Shown here one piece after another: positions 45,446 through 56,698 of a stretch of DNA of 64,000 nucleotides. The notes beneath the pieces were generated by a model. That model worked only from the letters and a program-made list of their open reading frames with translations. It ran no database searches and was not told the DNA's origin. Every line of letters starts with the position of its first letter. The stretch's first letter is position 1. Made by a program: the position numbers and the translations under genes. The DNA comes from Xylaria sp. FL1777. Its lineage: Eukaryota; Ascomycota; Sordariomycetes; Xylariales; Xylariaceae. The stretch covers positions 744,001-808,000 of the forward strand of contig MU400508.1 of assembly GCA_022578965.1 (NCBI GenBank), written 5' to 3'.

Positions 45446-47941
45446 TCTGTCTTGTTCTCTCTCCCGGTTGAAGCTAATTAATAATTACGTTTATAGTAAA
45501 TAGGTCATGGAAACGAATCCGAAGATTATGAGGGAGATCCCAAGAAGTCAGAGCCCGAAGGTGAATAGGGAAGCGTAGAGGGGATTGTCTGGGTCATGGA
45601 CTTGAAGAATAAAATAAAAAGTGAGGCGTCGCAAAGGAAGTCGGCCTCTTTTTCTACATTTTATCTGGCACAGCTACGTAACTACCTAAAGAAGATAAAC
45701 AACCGTTACTTTGGCTACTAAGTCGGCTCGCTAACCTACCTGAGGTAAATAGATAACCTTAGATGATCCATGTCCTGATAATGGTTAACCTGCATAAGCA
45801 TCTTGATGTACATCCCGTACCGCTGCAGCAGCATGAAATCATAGGTATACATGTAGTCCGATCTGGTACCAGATCTATAATAACACCAACCACTTAAACA
45901 TTATGGACTAGAGGCAGTGTCGTGCTAATCAAGATAAATACAAAAGGACTCGTCTTCTAGTTTTATCTTTCTATTAGTTGGAATACAACGGTTGAGTAAG
46001 TCCAGTTCGAGACTACCTACCTCACCGTCTCTATCTTGCACGTGTTTCTTCATATTTTAGATGAATGGCCCCTTTTGAGTTTAGAGCGGGACGCAGTTGA
46101 TCCTACAGAGCTGGGGATTTGGACCGGGGCTAGCCTATCAATGTGCGCTAGTTCTGCATGGGGTCTGCAGGCGTATCTAACACACTGCGAAGGTACCTGC
46201 TACTGGTATGTAGAAGCAAAGAGATAATATGTACCTACCTAGCTGAGTCGATTTGGTGTGGAATGGATTTTAGTATACTTACATTGCTTGTTTGTTCGAC
46301 GTACCGATCAACTTTTACATGGTTCTCCGCCTACATATAGGCACGATACGACACCTTTTAGACGACTACATAGTACCTACATATGAACTTTCTACTCGAG
46401 ACTTCAGCTCGAAGTACTACATGTATGTATTGTCGAAAAAAATCAAGGTTGATTGATATATGTAGACCAATCCAAGAATTGCTCTCGTGACATATGACCC
46501 AGCTACTGAAGTTCGTGCAACAGTAGCAATTGCGCACTAGGGTAGTTGACCAATGAGAGGCCGTTAGTCGACCTCGTGCTAACTCGTAATTATATAGTGT
46601 GCGGATACTAAGTATGTACCGTGTACGTGCAATTTCAATTACCTACACTAGCCGGACAAAAAGACCGAAGCTCGGCAACTCGATGCTCACCGTCAGAGCT
46701 AATAGAGAAACGCCATGTTGTTGGTTTTTAAGCTTTCGGTGGCTTGCCGGTTACCGGTAGGTTGTCTAAATGTGCTAACATCTTTTGTGGTGTCTTTGAC
46801 CCCGCGTTTAGTATTCCGGAACTGAATACTTTGCGCGATGTTGCTGTTATGTATGATTCTTCAGCGTGCAAGAAGGCCGCCGTCATACCTATAAGTAGTG
46901 GATTTACGATCAATTCGAGTTGTGAAGAGCCAACAGCGTCAAGCTGTACGAATATTAGTAGATACTGCGAAAACCATTGAAGGGGACTTATGTATACTAG
47001 CTCGACTAGCTATCCGTGCCCACCGAGGGATCCATGCCGAATCCTGGCTGTAGAACCTCTAAGATACACTGATTCGTACTAGCATCAATACCTGAGCCAT
47101 GCTGCTTTTAAAACCTGAGCAGAGCCCACTTTTACATAATTAACCATACATAACTCATTTGACCGTAACAGTAGTGTCCTATCAGAAAATTACCGTTTTA
47201 ACTAAAACAATTCACGTTATTACCTGCTTACTACTCCACAACTCCGGAAACCTACATTTACTAACGCCCCTGAAAGAATATCACGAGTGGACAGCTTACG
47301 ACGTGCGATGTAGCGCACTGCCAGGCCTTGAGTAGCATTTCATTCCTCCCAGTATATGCGTTTGTGTTGTATTGGCTCCTTTCGTCGAATCCCGTTGAGT
47401 GAATAGAGGTGCACTCTGCTTACAAGAGGGTGCAGATGAGACATGTTCTTCCAACATCAGACACTCTTCAAAGCTACGCTACCTAAGTACACTAATTATA
47501 TATTAGGTCCTAGCTTTCAATCCGGATATATTAAAATGTCGAAGACTACTATGTCTTGAAGCAGGTGAGCCTAGGCTTAGTCATGCAGTGGAAATGGAGA
47601 TACAGTACCTTTCTGAACTGCGAAGTGACTACTTCGTAGAAAAGGACACCATTAGGGAGGATAGCTACGGTCGTTTTATTTACTTCAATTGATTGCGTTT
47701 CTCTTGATCGTCTTATTCCCCAAAGCATAATTAATCTTGATACTTAGATGCATAAGTTATGGCTTATCTCCTTGTATCTAGAGTACGGTTGTGTTCACTA
47801 TAATTTCATCGCTCCATATCAGTAGAACGACTCTGTAACTACTACCCCCGCCCAACTTCGATAGTCGGATGCCTGCACTCATTCCCCATCATTTTCCATC
47901 GCCGCCATTTTCTTTCTTGCAACTTAGAAAGTGCTAATCAC
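45446..47941. other. gene desert between two minus-strand membrane-protein genes
   Basis: About 2.5 kb. The right part of the transporter promoter lies at 45446-45700. The rest is AT-rich with scattered TACC motifs. One minus-strand frame (about 46980 down to 46728) is free of stops for more than 80 codons and reads QWFSQYLLIF...LLIGMTAAFLHAEESYI; it could be a relic of a gene end, but no start or family is recognisable. Confidence 0.45.
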
Positions 47942-49491
47942 CTACTTGGGATCTCGTGTGATGTGGTATTCTTGCTTATATGAAATCCGGTTCCCAGACA
48001 AATGAGCAGTGCTTGGGGCCGGAAAACAAGTCACAATCGGTCCCTGCTCGCCCGGCACAAGCTTAACCATCTCGCCATCATCATGGGATGGAACCTCGTC
48101 TCGCGTGATGTAACCCTCGCTCTCGCCCGTCTCTGTGGCAGCTGTGATATCGTAGAGTAAAGAGCTATTCTGCTTCTTAGCTCGAGACCGGAAGTTTGAT
48201 CTCAAGCGCTCGTAGTACGACGCGGTTGGCGACCAAGCGGGCTTCTTTGGCTCGGCCGAATCCGTGAAGAGCTGACGGAATGCCGACGAACATGCAACAA
48301 CTATGCCTATTTTAATAGCAAAATGTGTGGTCAGTGATGACTAAATCTCTCAATAAGGTCATGGTACTATGTGAATCATACATAAAGACGCTTGAAGCGC
48401 GGACCAGAACCAAAGATATGTACTATCGGGTATACCGGTAGACTGCTGTGTAGCCTTAATATCGGCTACTCGTGCTATAGCTATGCCTATAGTGATCAGA
48501 GAGAGCGAAAAGATTCCCACTATTTACACGCTGGAGTTAGTAATTACCGAAAAGGGTAAGATTGTAGCTCATGTTTCGGGAGCATGTAGGAGTAATGAGG
48601 CCCGAAACCCGCCAAAAGGGGTAAATAATGACTCCAGAGGACTAACTGATAGCAATCTTCTTTTTCCACTGGATCCGTACATTCCAGAGCAATGTGATGG
48701 GGATAAGCATAACTGATAGGCTATTGTTAGCACGAGTTTAAGTATAGTATACCACGGAGTAAGGAGAGCGTGTTGGGGCTACTTACTTAGAACGTCTGTT
48801 ACGATATCGAAGACGGCGTTTACGTAGAGCGTAACCCTAAGGAACGTTGTAACCTCGGAGGAAATACAGGAGACCGAGATTGTGTTTATGTCGCCGAAAT
48901 AACATTGGTACTCCACGTCTCCGATGTTTATAAAAAACGTGGCAAGAGATAGTAGAAATACCGGCCACCAGAGATAGTTGAAATTGTCGACAGAGGTGCC
49001 CAACCTCTTGAAGAAGAAAAGCATAGATAGCTTAAACATTACGAGGGTGATGTAGAAAAGGACCTCGACTGTAAAGCTGACGTAAAGGTATCGGCGCAAA
49101 CGAGGTATAAAGTCGGGTCCAACAGGTATAATACCAGCGTTGACGTTCAGGTTATAATACATGTCTTTAGCCCCATACTGCCAAAGCGCCGCTGTAGTTA
49201 CAACTAGAACATAAGCGAGAAATATACAAAAGTCGTCCAGATATAGTCGGCTAGTCTTGCGGATGCGTGCGTACAGTCGACCGAGGAGAAAGACTGTGGC
49301 AACGGAGACCCCTGCCCAACTGAAGCCCTAGATTAATGTGAGTTAATACTACAAGCAAGAGCGTATTACGGCATAGCGGGCGTCCGTACAATGAAGAGTT
49401 CATATGGGATACCGGGTGGTGAAGGGAGATTCGCCGGTTGGGCGTTGCTCTCGACGCTGCGGATTAGTACATCATGTTCTAGTGACAGCAT
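47942..49491 (-). CDS. fungal rhodopsin-domain integral membrane protein (SAT4/PTH11-like family)
   Basis: Five exons on the minus strand: 49491-49390, 49327-48787, 48712-48647 (66 nt), 48519-48382, 48306-47942; product 403 aa. The family is a large group of seven-helix fungal membrane proteins related to the GPCR-like Pth11, most without known ligand. About seven hydrophobic helices can be traced: GFSWAGVSVATVFLLGRLYA, LYLDDFCIFLAYVLVV, the helix around LFYITLVMFKLSMLFFFKRL, WWPVFLLSLATFFINIG, VNAVFDIVTDVLIMLIPITL, IMGIFSLSLITIGIAIARVA, and YLWFWSALQASL running into CIVVACSSAFRQLF. The LDDF, TDVLIMLIPI and GIFSLSL patterns are family hallmarks. The C-terminal 100 residues are hydrophilic and ready for cytoplasmic signalling. 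No CFEM domain is present at the N terminus. Substrate or ligand cannot be inferred. Confidence 0.85.
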
Positions 49492-51529
49492 GGTGCTGAT
49501 AGACAAAACTCGGGAGATGAAATCGCAATAGTTTGAAAATGAAGAGGGGATGTAGATAGGCTAGAATACGAGTGAAAGGAGACGCCCGGTGGTAAAGTAA
49601 AATACTAATCTAGGGATCGATATCTCACGGCCATATATACCTACCTAGGTAGTTATGACGATAATCATATGTACGCAGCATATCAGAGGGTTACGACGGA
49701 GGCGTGTAGAACCTCACTTTTGGCCGGTGCATGCTCTTGGCCCTCAACTACTGTTGTATTAAGGGATTACTTTCAACCATATTATTTCCATGTTCGACTC
49801 GAAGAAACTAAAAATAAACACCGTCGGCGTGATTTTGGTTGAGCGATCCTCCAGCTCGCTTCGAGGGGCGGGTGGAACACCCAGTCGCGATAGCTATCGA
49901 TTAGGCCAACTAGAACGCGTGCATTAGCCGAGTCTACTCCAAGTGGTATCCAGTCGAAGGCTCAGGGGAATTTAGATATGGATGTAGGAAAGAGTTGCAG
50001 TGCTTGGCGTTGGGGTAGCGTTACCCTCCCCCTCCTCTATCAGTCACAATTAGAAGATGACTGCAGCGCGGAGGAGTAAATCGATGGTACCGGATGCTTG
50101 CATGCTTTATTTTGCTGTTACTTTTCATTTCTACGCCACATGACAGCCTTAATAGAATGCTACAGTTGCACCGGCGTATTCTGAATTTACTATATACGTA
50201 CGCATGTCGTCTCGTACGTTATGGCCACGATAATGGCATGGATATGCATTGGGAGGCGTGCTGACACATCATGGTAGCATGTCGGAGAATGAACAGGGGC
50301 CTTCAGGCTCCAGACAGAGCGTGGCAGATGGCTATCTTCATTCATGGCATCTCATATATATCACCGGAACTCTTTGCCTAAGTGTGCTATTGTATAGCCT
50401 AGACGCTGTACCCAGGATTACGACAGACTTCAGCCCCGCTCCCCTCCGAGGCCGAGCAGTCCCAGCATAGGAGACTCTCAATCCGGGGTGCATCGGGGGC
50501 CAAATGGTCAGCATTTACGCGCGCATAAGGCGACTTTGACTGACGAGACTCCTTAGGCGGCGCTGAAGATGACGTATAGGCGATAGTTGTAGGTGAGTAA
50601 TTAGTCCAGTTTAAAGCAAAGGTTTTGATAATGACTAGTCGCTACAAACACGACAGACTCTGAGGTAGACGAGTCTCGAGAGAAAAAGAGAAGTGTACTG
50701 AAGCGAGGCGCCACTTTAAACACGGGATGTGACGTCGAGGAAGCGCGCAAACGGGCGGGAGTACCCGTAGGGAAGGGATTTAGAGTAAGGAGCCATCCGG
50801 AGTTTAGCCGCCGTAGCCGCTTAGTCAGGTTTTTTTTTATCCCTAGGCGCACTTAGAGTACCTATACCCCTATTCTATGTAGCTTCTCGATTGACTTGTG
50901 GCGCTTCGAGCTCCCGAGGCTTGTAAACTGTGGCCTGTGAAAACTAGGATTATGTCACGAGTAGCGAAGTGATTAGGTCAGGTACAACAATAATAGTCTT
51001 GGTAGTAGGTACCATAAATGACGAAAGCTTGTAGGAGGAAAGAAACAGCTACGAAGTATGTGCGAGAGCTGTATAGATAAGTAGGCGGCCTGATAGCCTA
51101 TAATAGCTAATAGCTACCTAGTTGTGATAGATTGTGGCTTGTGAATTGTGGCCTGGCGTCTAGGATAGAAGAAGAAGAGAAGGGGCGGAAAAAAGAAGCC
51201 TTTTGTTGCTCAAGGCACAAGTTACGTTGTGGCGTTATAGCTGTATAGTACCGCAAAAACTAGTAAAATTCGTAATCTACCTAACGTTACCTCAGATTTG
51301 CAAATAAATCAATTTGGTGCGTTACTTATTTACGTGAAAAAGGTAGTGCGCGGGTGATTTTCGCGTGGTAACGCTGTTCATAACAGCGTGTTGTAGATAG
51401 GAACTCATTTCAAGTTTTGCGTATGTTACGGTGGTTTAATAACTTCAAGGTTGAATCACAGCACCCCACATAACGGTTTCTATCTAGTAGAACTGTTTTG
51501 CATAAATTATACATAAGTTCGTAGCTGAG

Positions 51530-51569
51530 CCCGAGCAAAAGCGGCGAGCACGCTAAGCCCAATTTATCG
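51530..51569 (+). repeat. dispersed 40-bp repeat, copy B
   Basis: Gap-free match to 12763-12802 at 35 of 40 positions; four of the five differences are transitions. See copy A. Confidence 0.6.
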
Positions 51570-52605
51570 AACACATGGCATTTGGTAAAACTTAGAACCC
51601 TGGCTGCAGAATAACATGCGTACGGTAGTCTCGGCATGGCCGAGACAGCCGACTTTGGGACGCTCACACTACTGTACCTACCACAACGTGTACTACGTAG
51701 TGTATATATGCGTATGCACTTAAACATACATACACGTGGGCGGGAAACAAATCGTAGTGTATTTATTAGTATTGGGGACCTAGCATTGAATACGTCATGT
51801 TTTCTAGGAAGGAGGTTATCGATAACCTCACAACCCTTGCAGCTATTCGATTACTACAGTATACCGGTACTACACATTAGATAACCATGGGCTGACTCTC
51901 ATGACCCAGTTCGATAATTCTACAAGTACACTAATACAACGAACGATCGAATATATCTGAAACACGATTTCTACACCTATTATAAGAAACTATCTACTAA
52001 CAAGAAAGTAAGACGGCTAATTAATGGTTGTCTCCATCGGAATCATGAATATGTAGGTAGTAGATATAGTTGCGCCTAAGACTGAGAGTATAATACCACT
52101 CGAACAAGAAAGAAAGGATTTCAACGAATCTTCAAATCCTATTCCATTAACTTATTCCTCTCCCTCACAATACCGAGAGCCATATGAGCACTTAGCATAA
52201 CGAGTTAACGTACAGACATGGAAGATACCGTACCCTGCTTACTGCCCAGCCGATCGAACAAACAGGCCACATCCCATACACTACATAGCGTCCTGCCAAT
52301 AATGCAGGTAATGTAGATCAATGCTCGCCCAGCTGGGAGATCATGTCTGTTTCCATACATACTACTACAGTAGTGCCCGGGCACCTACAGTACCTACTCT
52401 ATGGGGTAATTGTACGATGGGCTCCGAAGACTTGAAACAATGTTGCACCAGCCATCGATCCATCTGACTGGTTCAGCCCGGCTCAGCCCAGCTCATGCCC
52501 CGGAGGAACTCTGGTGTGATGGTGTAATAATAGCACATCGCAATGAAAAGTCGTCGTCACCAATCCCGAACCCCAGATCCAATAAACAGATCGACATCCC
52601 CCCCC

Positions 52606-52636
52606 TTCTTCTTCTTCTTCTTCTTCTTCTTCTTCT
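52606..52636 (+). repeat. (TTC)10 microsatellite
   Basis: About ten perfect TTC units follow a seven-base C run (from 52599). It lies roughly 145 bases before the spherulin-like start codon, in its promoter. Confidence 0.95.
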
Positions 52637-52676
52637 CATCTAAGATTGCTGTTACGATGTGATCTACACTCCTACT

Positions 52677-52682
52677 TATAAG
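52677..52682 (+). promoter_or_regulatory. TATA-box candidate for the spherulin-like gene
   Basis: TATAAG lies about 98 bases before the ATG at 52780. Evidence is position and sequence only. Confidence 0.35.
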
Positions 52683-52779
52683 TGAGTGTGCGACACTACA
52701 ACTCTCTCTTCTCTCCCATGTATCAGCTTGGGAGAAATCAACAGCGAGCCAGTCCACAAGACGCAACACGAAGACGGAG

Positions 52780-53643
52780 ATGGCTCTCGCTCTCCTCCGC
52801 GTAGTAGCGGCAGCGGCAGCGACAGCGCTCCTACTAGCGGCCCCAACCGTCTCCGCAACAGGGGTGCTACTGCCTCTCTACGTGTACCCATCGATCATCT
52901 ACGGCGACGGGGCCGCGCGATGGCAGCCGGCGCTGGCCGCGGTGGCGGCGACGCCGGGCGTGCCGTGGCTGGTGGTCGTGAACCCGGGCGACGGGCCGGG
53001 CGCGACGGGGGCGCCGGGCAACGGGGACTCGAACTACATGTCGGGCGTGGCGCAGCTGAACCTGCACGCCAACGTGCAGACGCTGGGGTACGTGCGGACG
53101 GACTACGGCGCGGCGCCGGCGGCCGAGCTGCGGGCCAACATCACGAGCTGGGCGGGCTGGGCGTCGTGGGCCGCGGCCGACATCGGGGTCCAGGGCATCT
53201 TCTTCGACGAGGCGAGTGCGCGCAACACTGATTTCGACTACCTGAGCTCCGCGGTGGCCTTCGCGCGGACGGCCTTCGGCGCGCGCCAGATCGTGACCGT
53301 GTGCAACTTCGGCGCCGCCGCCGACGTCTCCTTCTACGACATCTGCGACGTTGTTGTCGCCTTTGAGAGCGCCCTCGACGACCCGGCCGACCCGGCCTAC
53401 GAGAGCACGGCCACCATCGTCGCCAACACGCCCGACGCGGGATACCGCGACCAGGCCGCCGTCATCGTGCACGACTTCGTGGGCGCTGCCGCCGACGGCC
53501 GCGAGGCCGACGCCGCGCTGCTGCGGAGCTACATCCAGGACGCGCGGGACGCCGAGCTGGGCTGGCTGTATTTCTGCTCCGCCGGGTACGACAGCATCAC
53601 GACGGCGCCGGCTACAGTCGGCGCGCTGGCGGCTGCATTTTAA
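52780..53643 (+). CDS. secreted spherulin-4-like (spherulation-specific family 4) protein
   Basis: Single-exon gene of 287 aa. Residues 1-26 form a signal peptide (VVAAAAATALLLAAPTVSA, cleavage after about 26). The mature part starts with GVLLPLYVYPS, the family's opening strand, then PWLVVVNPGDGPG, LGYVRTDYGAA, IGVQGIFFDEAS and GWLYFCSAGYDSI. These match the spherulin-4 family, thought to be TIM-barrel proteins distantly like glycoside hydrolases; a member is induced during Physarum encystment, and fungal members are secreted. Asp/Glu of FFDEAS is a candidate active-site pair (inference). No intron or GPI-like tail is seen. Base composition is far more GC-rich than the neighbouring genes and the flanks are AT-rich repeats. 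Confidence 0.88.
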   Translation: MALALLRVVAAAAATALLLAAPTVSATGVLLPLYVYPSIIYGDGAARWQPALAAVAATPGVPWLVVVNPGDGPGATGAPGNGDSNYMSGVAQLNLHANVQTLGYVRTDYGAAPAAELRANITSWAGWASWAAADIGVQGIFFDEASARNTDFDYLSSAVAFARTAFGARQIVTVCNFGAAADVSFYDICDVVVAFESALDDPADPAYESTATIVANTPDAGYRDQAAVIVHDFVGAAADGREADAALLRSYIQDARDAELGWLYFCSAGYDSITTAPATVGALAAAF

Positions 53644-53660
53644 GACTTACCTCGTTAGAA

Positions 53661-53680
53661 AATAAAATAAAAATAAAATA
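53661..53680 (+). terminator. polyadenylation-signal-like A-rich tract
   Basis: Three overlapping AATAAA hexamers start 18 bases after the spherulin-like stop codon, and more A-rich sequence follows to 53712. This fits 3' end formation. Confidence 0.5.
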
Positions 53681-54268
53681 GTTAGACCAACCAAAAAAAA
53701 GAAGAAAAAAAAGGTATTCTCAAATCAAATTGTTTATGGTTTTGTACTAGAATTCATACTGTGATATTATCCACAGGTTGAAGGCACCTCTGACAGACAA
53801 TCCATGATCTGGACTCATTCTAAAAGTTAAGAAGAAGAAGGGAAAAAAGGATTGATTCAGAGAGAATTCCTCTAGCTGCGCCTGATAAATAAATAGATAG
53901 ATAGCTGGATAAGGAACTCCGCGTTTACGGCCGTGTTACAGATGATGGTGGACGCGATGAAATACCCCCTAGATTTTGTACATAAATACTCAACTCTTCC
54001 AATGCCGATTCTGGCCCCTGGCCCCCGTGCCCCCTCGTCCCAAGTCCCTAGGACACAGAGCAGGAGATATAAGAAGTGCCTTTTTTCTCGTGCATGCCAT
54101 ATCTACCCCCTTTAGCTGCTAGCTAGTTGCGCCGCATCTAAATACCAAAGATTCCCGCAACTACCCATGATAGCACATGATAATCCTTCCCCGAGGTTCC
54201 CACATGAACCTCGACACCAACTACTTACAAGGCCGAAACCCCTCGTCTTTAGGCCAAGACGTCCTCAT
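53681..54268. other. intergenic, convergent gene ends
   Basis: About 590 bases between the ends of two converging genes. It is A-rich on the left and has GATA-type repeats (53889-53902). No gene supported. Confidence 0.55.
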
Positions 54269-55097
54269 CTACGCCGTCTTCTTCCACTGGTTGTAGATGC
54301 CGATCAAACTGCTGACGGTACCGGCGAGGCCGACGAGGCCGTCGTCAAGATTGGCCCAGCCGAGGGCCGAGGTGGGCGCCGTGAGATCGCAGAGATCGGA
54401 GAGGAGCTGGAGCCGGCTGGCGTAGCGCTCGCTTTTCATCGATTCATGAAGATTAGTCCGTGGCCCATCTATATAGACATACAAATCGAAAACGGTAAAA
54501 CCGGGGGAAGGGGGAGGGGGGAACATAAGCAACTCACAGCGCAATCTTCTTAGCCTCCACGACGCCCTCGCCCTCCTTCAAATCGACCTTGGCCTCGCGC
54601 TGGCGCAGCTGATGCAGGGTGTACAGCTGCGCGACGACGGAGCATGCGAGGCCGACGGCCCAGAAGCGGTAGGCCTCCCTGGCGGCCCTCTTGGCGCCGT
54701 CCCAGGCCTTGATGTTCAGGGACGAGGGCACGGTGAGCAGGTCGGCGGTGAGGTAGCCTGCGTAGCCCAGCTGGCGGCCTAGGGCGGCGTACTGGAGGAA
54801 GGGGTCGCCGCCGCTCTTGGAGGCGGTGGTGAGGGAGTCGAAGGCGACGGCGGCGGCGCGGATGTGCTCGACGTTCTTGCCCACGCGCAGCAGCTTGCGC
54901 GCCTGCCCGAACGACTTCTTGATCCCCTCGTACGGCGCGATCTCGGCCCGCGTGGCGTTCGTCCGCAGCAGGTACCACGAGTAGAACCGCGCGAAGTACT
55001 GCAGCAGGCGCAGGACCTTGTCGCGCCCCGTCGTCGTCGCCACGAACTTGAGGTAGTGCGATACCGTCGGGTGGTAGATGAGGGCGTCGGCGACCAT
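54269..55097 (-). CDS. PEX11: peroxisomal membrane protein Pex11
   Basis: Two exons on the minus strand, 55097-54538 and 54431-54269, with a 106-nt intron (GTGAGT...AAAAG, branch GACTAAT); product 240 aa. Pex11 elongates the peroxisomal membrane and drives peroxisome division, and affects fatty-acid handling. The N-terminal amphipathic segment MVADALIYHPTVSHYLKFVA and TTGRDKVLRLLQYFARFYSW are family hallmarks; GQARKLLRVGKNVEH follows, then YRFWAVGLACSVVAQLY and the C-terminal LVGLAGTVSSLIGIYNQWKK membrane helix. The protein end WKKTA is usual. Coding DNA is GC-rich, so long shadow frames appear beside it. Acyl-CoA synthetase in this window acts in a linked metabolism but is not adjacent. Confidence 0.93.
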
Positions 55098-56698
55098 TTT
55101 GGGCGAAGCGTTTTTCTCCCTTGCTTAGGTATGTATCTCTGATGAAGAAAGAGGGAGAGGGTTCGTAGGTCCGGAGGGGGTGTATATATCGAGGGGAGGG
55201 GTAAATTGAAACGAGAGGCCGTGCGAACCAATCAGGGTTATCAAGAGATGGCGTCGCTTTCCGGTTGTTTGCTGTCGAAAGACTGGCGAGTAATGCGTGA
55301 GATGAGTACGAGTTGTGATGCGGTACGAAGTATGGCTTGCGGAATCGATGCAAGGGACCAGTTAAGGGACCTACACTAAATGCAAGCACCCAGCCCTCTC
55401 GTCAGCTCAATTCAAATTCAAGACACAGCCATCTATTTGAACGGGTGCATTCGAATGTACCTGGTTTTTATAGAGGGTTGACAAAACCTGCTACTGTCGA
55501 TAGCGAATTTGATTTGGAGAATGAGGACAAGAAATTAGTCTAGATAGAGAGAGGCGGATACTATAACAACTTTGAAGCCAAAGACAGTCTGCTTCGGTTG
55601 CAGCCGAGAAAGTGGCTAGAGTAACGGCTGTATTAAAGTCGCGGCGCAAAGGTTGGAACGTGGGGACCTGAGCACATGCCGAGGTCTATTGCTCGACTGG
55701 ATTACCTAGCTCAGTCGGGATTTCTGTCAGTGGTCGGCCAACACTCCCCCATTCATCCCGGCCATTATTACCCGATTAGTTTCGCCTCTGGGGTCTGGGG
55801 TTCTGGGGTCACCCAACAACCGCCTAGCTATATGTAAGTAGTATGTATATAATTACCTAGGTACTTAAAAGTAGGCATCAAATACTCACAGCAAGTGTAA
55901 AATAACATTTAAATAATTCTACTGTAGCACGTTTCATTCATATAAATTTATTGTATCTTTGGTATGTGTACATCAGATGTCCTGTAAGTGACGTAAGCCG
56001 TCCAGCCATCGGCGAGAATCACTTACATACAAGTCTCTGTCAGTGCGCTAGTGCACCAGCCCTGGTGTTTTCAGAGTGAAATAGTTTCCCCCTTCATTCT
56101 TTTAAGCGGATGGTATATATATACTCTCGGTTCTTCAACATCCGCGAGCTACTGCAGACAGTGGCGTCGCCAGATTTAGGATTATACGTGTCACTAGCAT
56201 CAGGATCACAACGAGTTGTGTAGCATGTGCATATATCTAATTGAGGTACGCTTTTCTAGCAAACCTCTCGAATATTCCACAACCGAGATTACACATCTCG
56301 AGGTTGTTGTATGCGTGTTCGGATCATTCCCAACCAAGTACGCCCATAACAATGCCTCGGAGCCTGGAAAGGCAACATCTCCAAGGCACGAACGAGGTGG
56401 GGACCAAGCATCACACAATTATTCTTACCTCGGAAAATTGCAACTTTGACCTCGACTATAGCAGATACTGTGCAGCTACGAGATGCGTCATTGACCTCGA
56501 GGGCGAGGTCGGAATAGGAACGGGAACCATGCGTCGGCCCCCATGTCGCGAGGGCAGACATCTTCTGCTCGGCGACAGAGGACCATGTACTGGAATATCT
56601 CCCTAGAACTTGCTGGGTAGTGACGCGCACCGTTGTAATCTGGCCACCGATGGGATCATACAGAATCCGGAACACGTATACGGGGTGTCCAGACTACT
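55098..56698. other. intergenic
   Basis: About 1.6 kb between two minus-strand genes. The left end holds the PEX11 promoter (TATATA at 55183-55188, about 86 bases upstream of its ATG). The rest is AT-rich; ORFs at 56206-56675 overlap in several frames and look like noncoding DNA downstream of the PRPP synthetase gene. Confidence 0.5.
55183..55188 (-). promoter_or_regulatory. TATA-box candidate for PEX11
   Basis: TATATA on the minus strand lies 86-91 bases before the start codon. Position and sequence only. Confidence 0.35.

Larger units (their letters stand above)
49492..52779. other. gene desert with repeat scars
   Basis: About 3.3 kb upstream of both flanking genes. I found no intact gene. 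It contains the dispersed repeat copy at 51530-51569, a pair of partly similar phrases (TTGTAAACTGTGGCCTG near 50920 and TTGTGAATTGTGGCCTG near 51140), C/T runs, and near its right end a poly-C plus TTC microsatellite. It looks like degraded transposon-derived DNA. Confidence 0.5.

Noticed and set aside
50601..50852. 83-codon minus-strand ORF as a transposase fragment
   Set aside because: No catalytic motif or similarity I could recognise; composition is that of a chance ORF.
52867..53472. 201-codon frame on the minus strand inside the spherulin-like gene
   Set aside because: It is the GC-driven antisense shadow of a well-recognised gene; composition (Arg/Gly/Val/His-rich) is not protein-like.
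54550..55389. 279-codon minus-strand frame overlapping PEX11
   Set aside because: The overlapping frame encodes conserved Pex11; this one is Arg/Pro/Gly-rich shadow sequence from high GC content.
56206..56675. Overlapping ORFs on both strands downstream of the PRPP synthetase
   Set aside because: The gene ends cleanly at 56699 with the usual C terminus; these frames carry no family signal.
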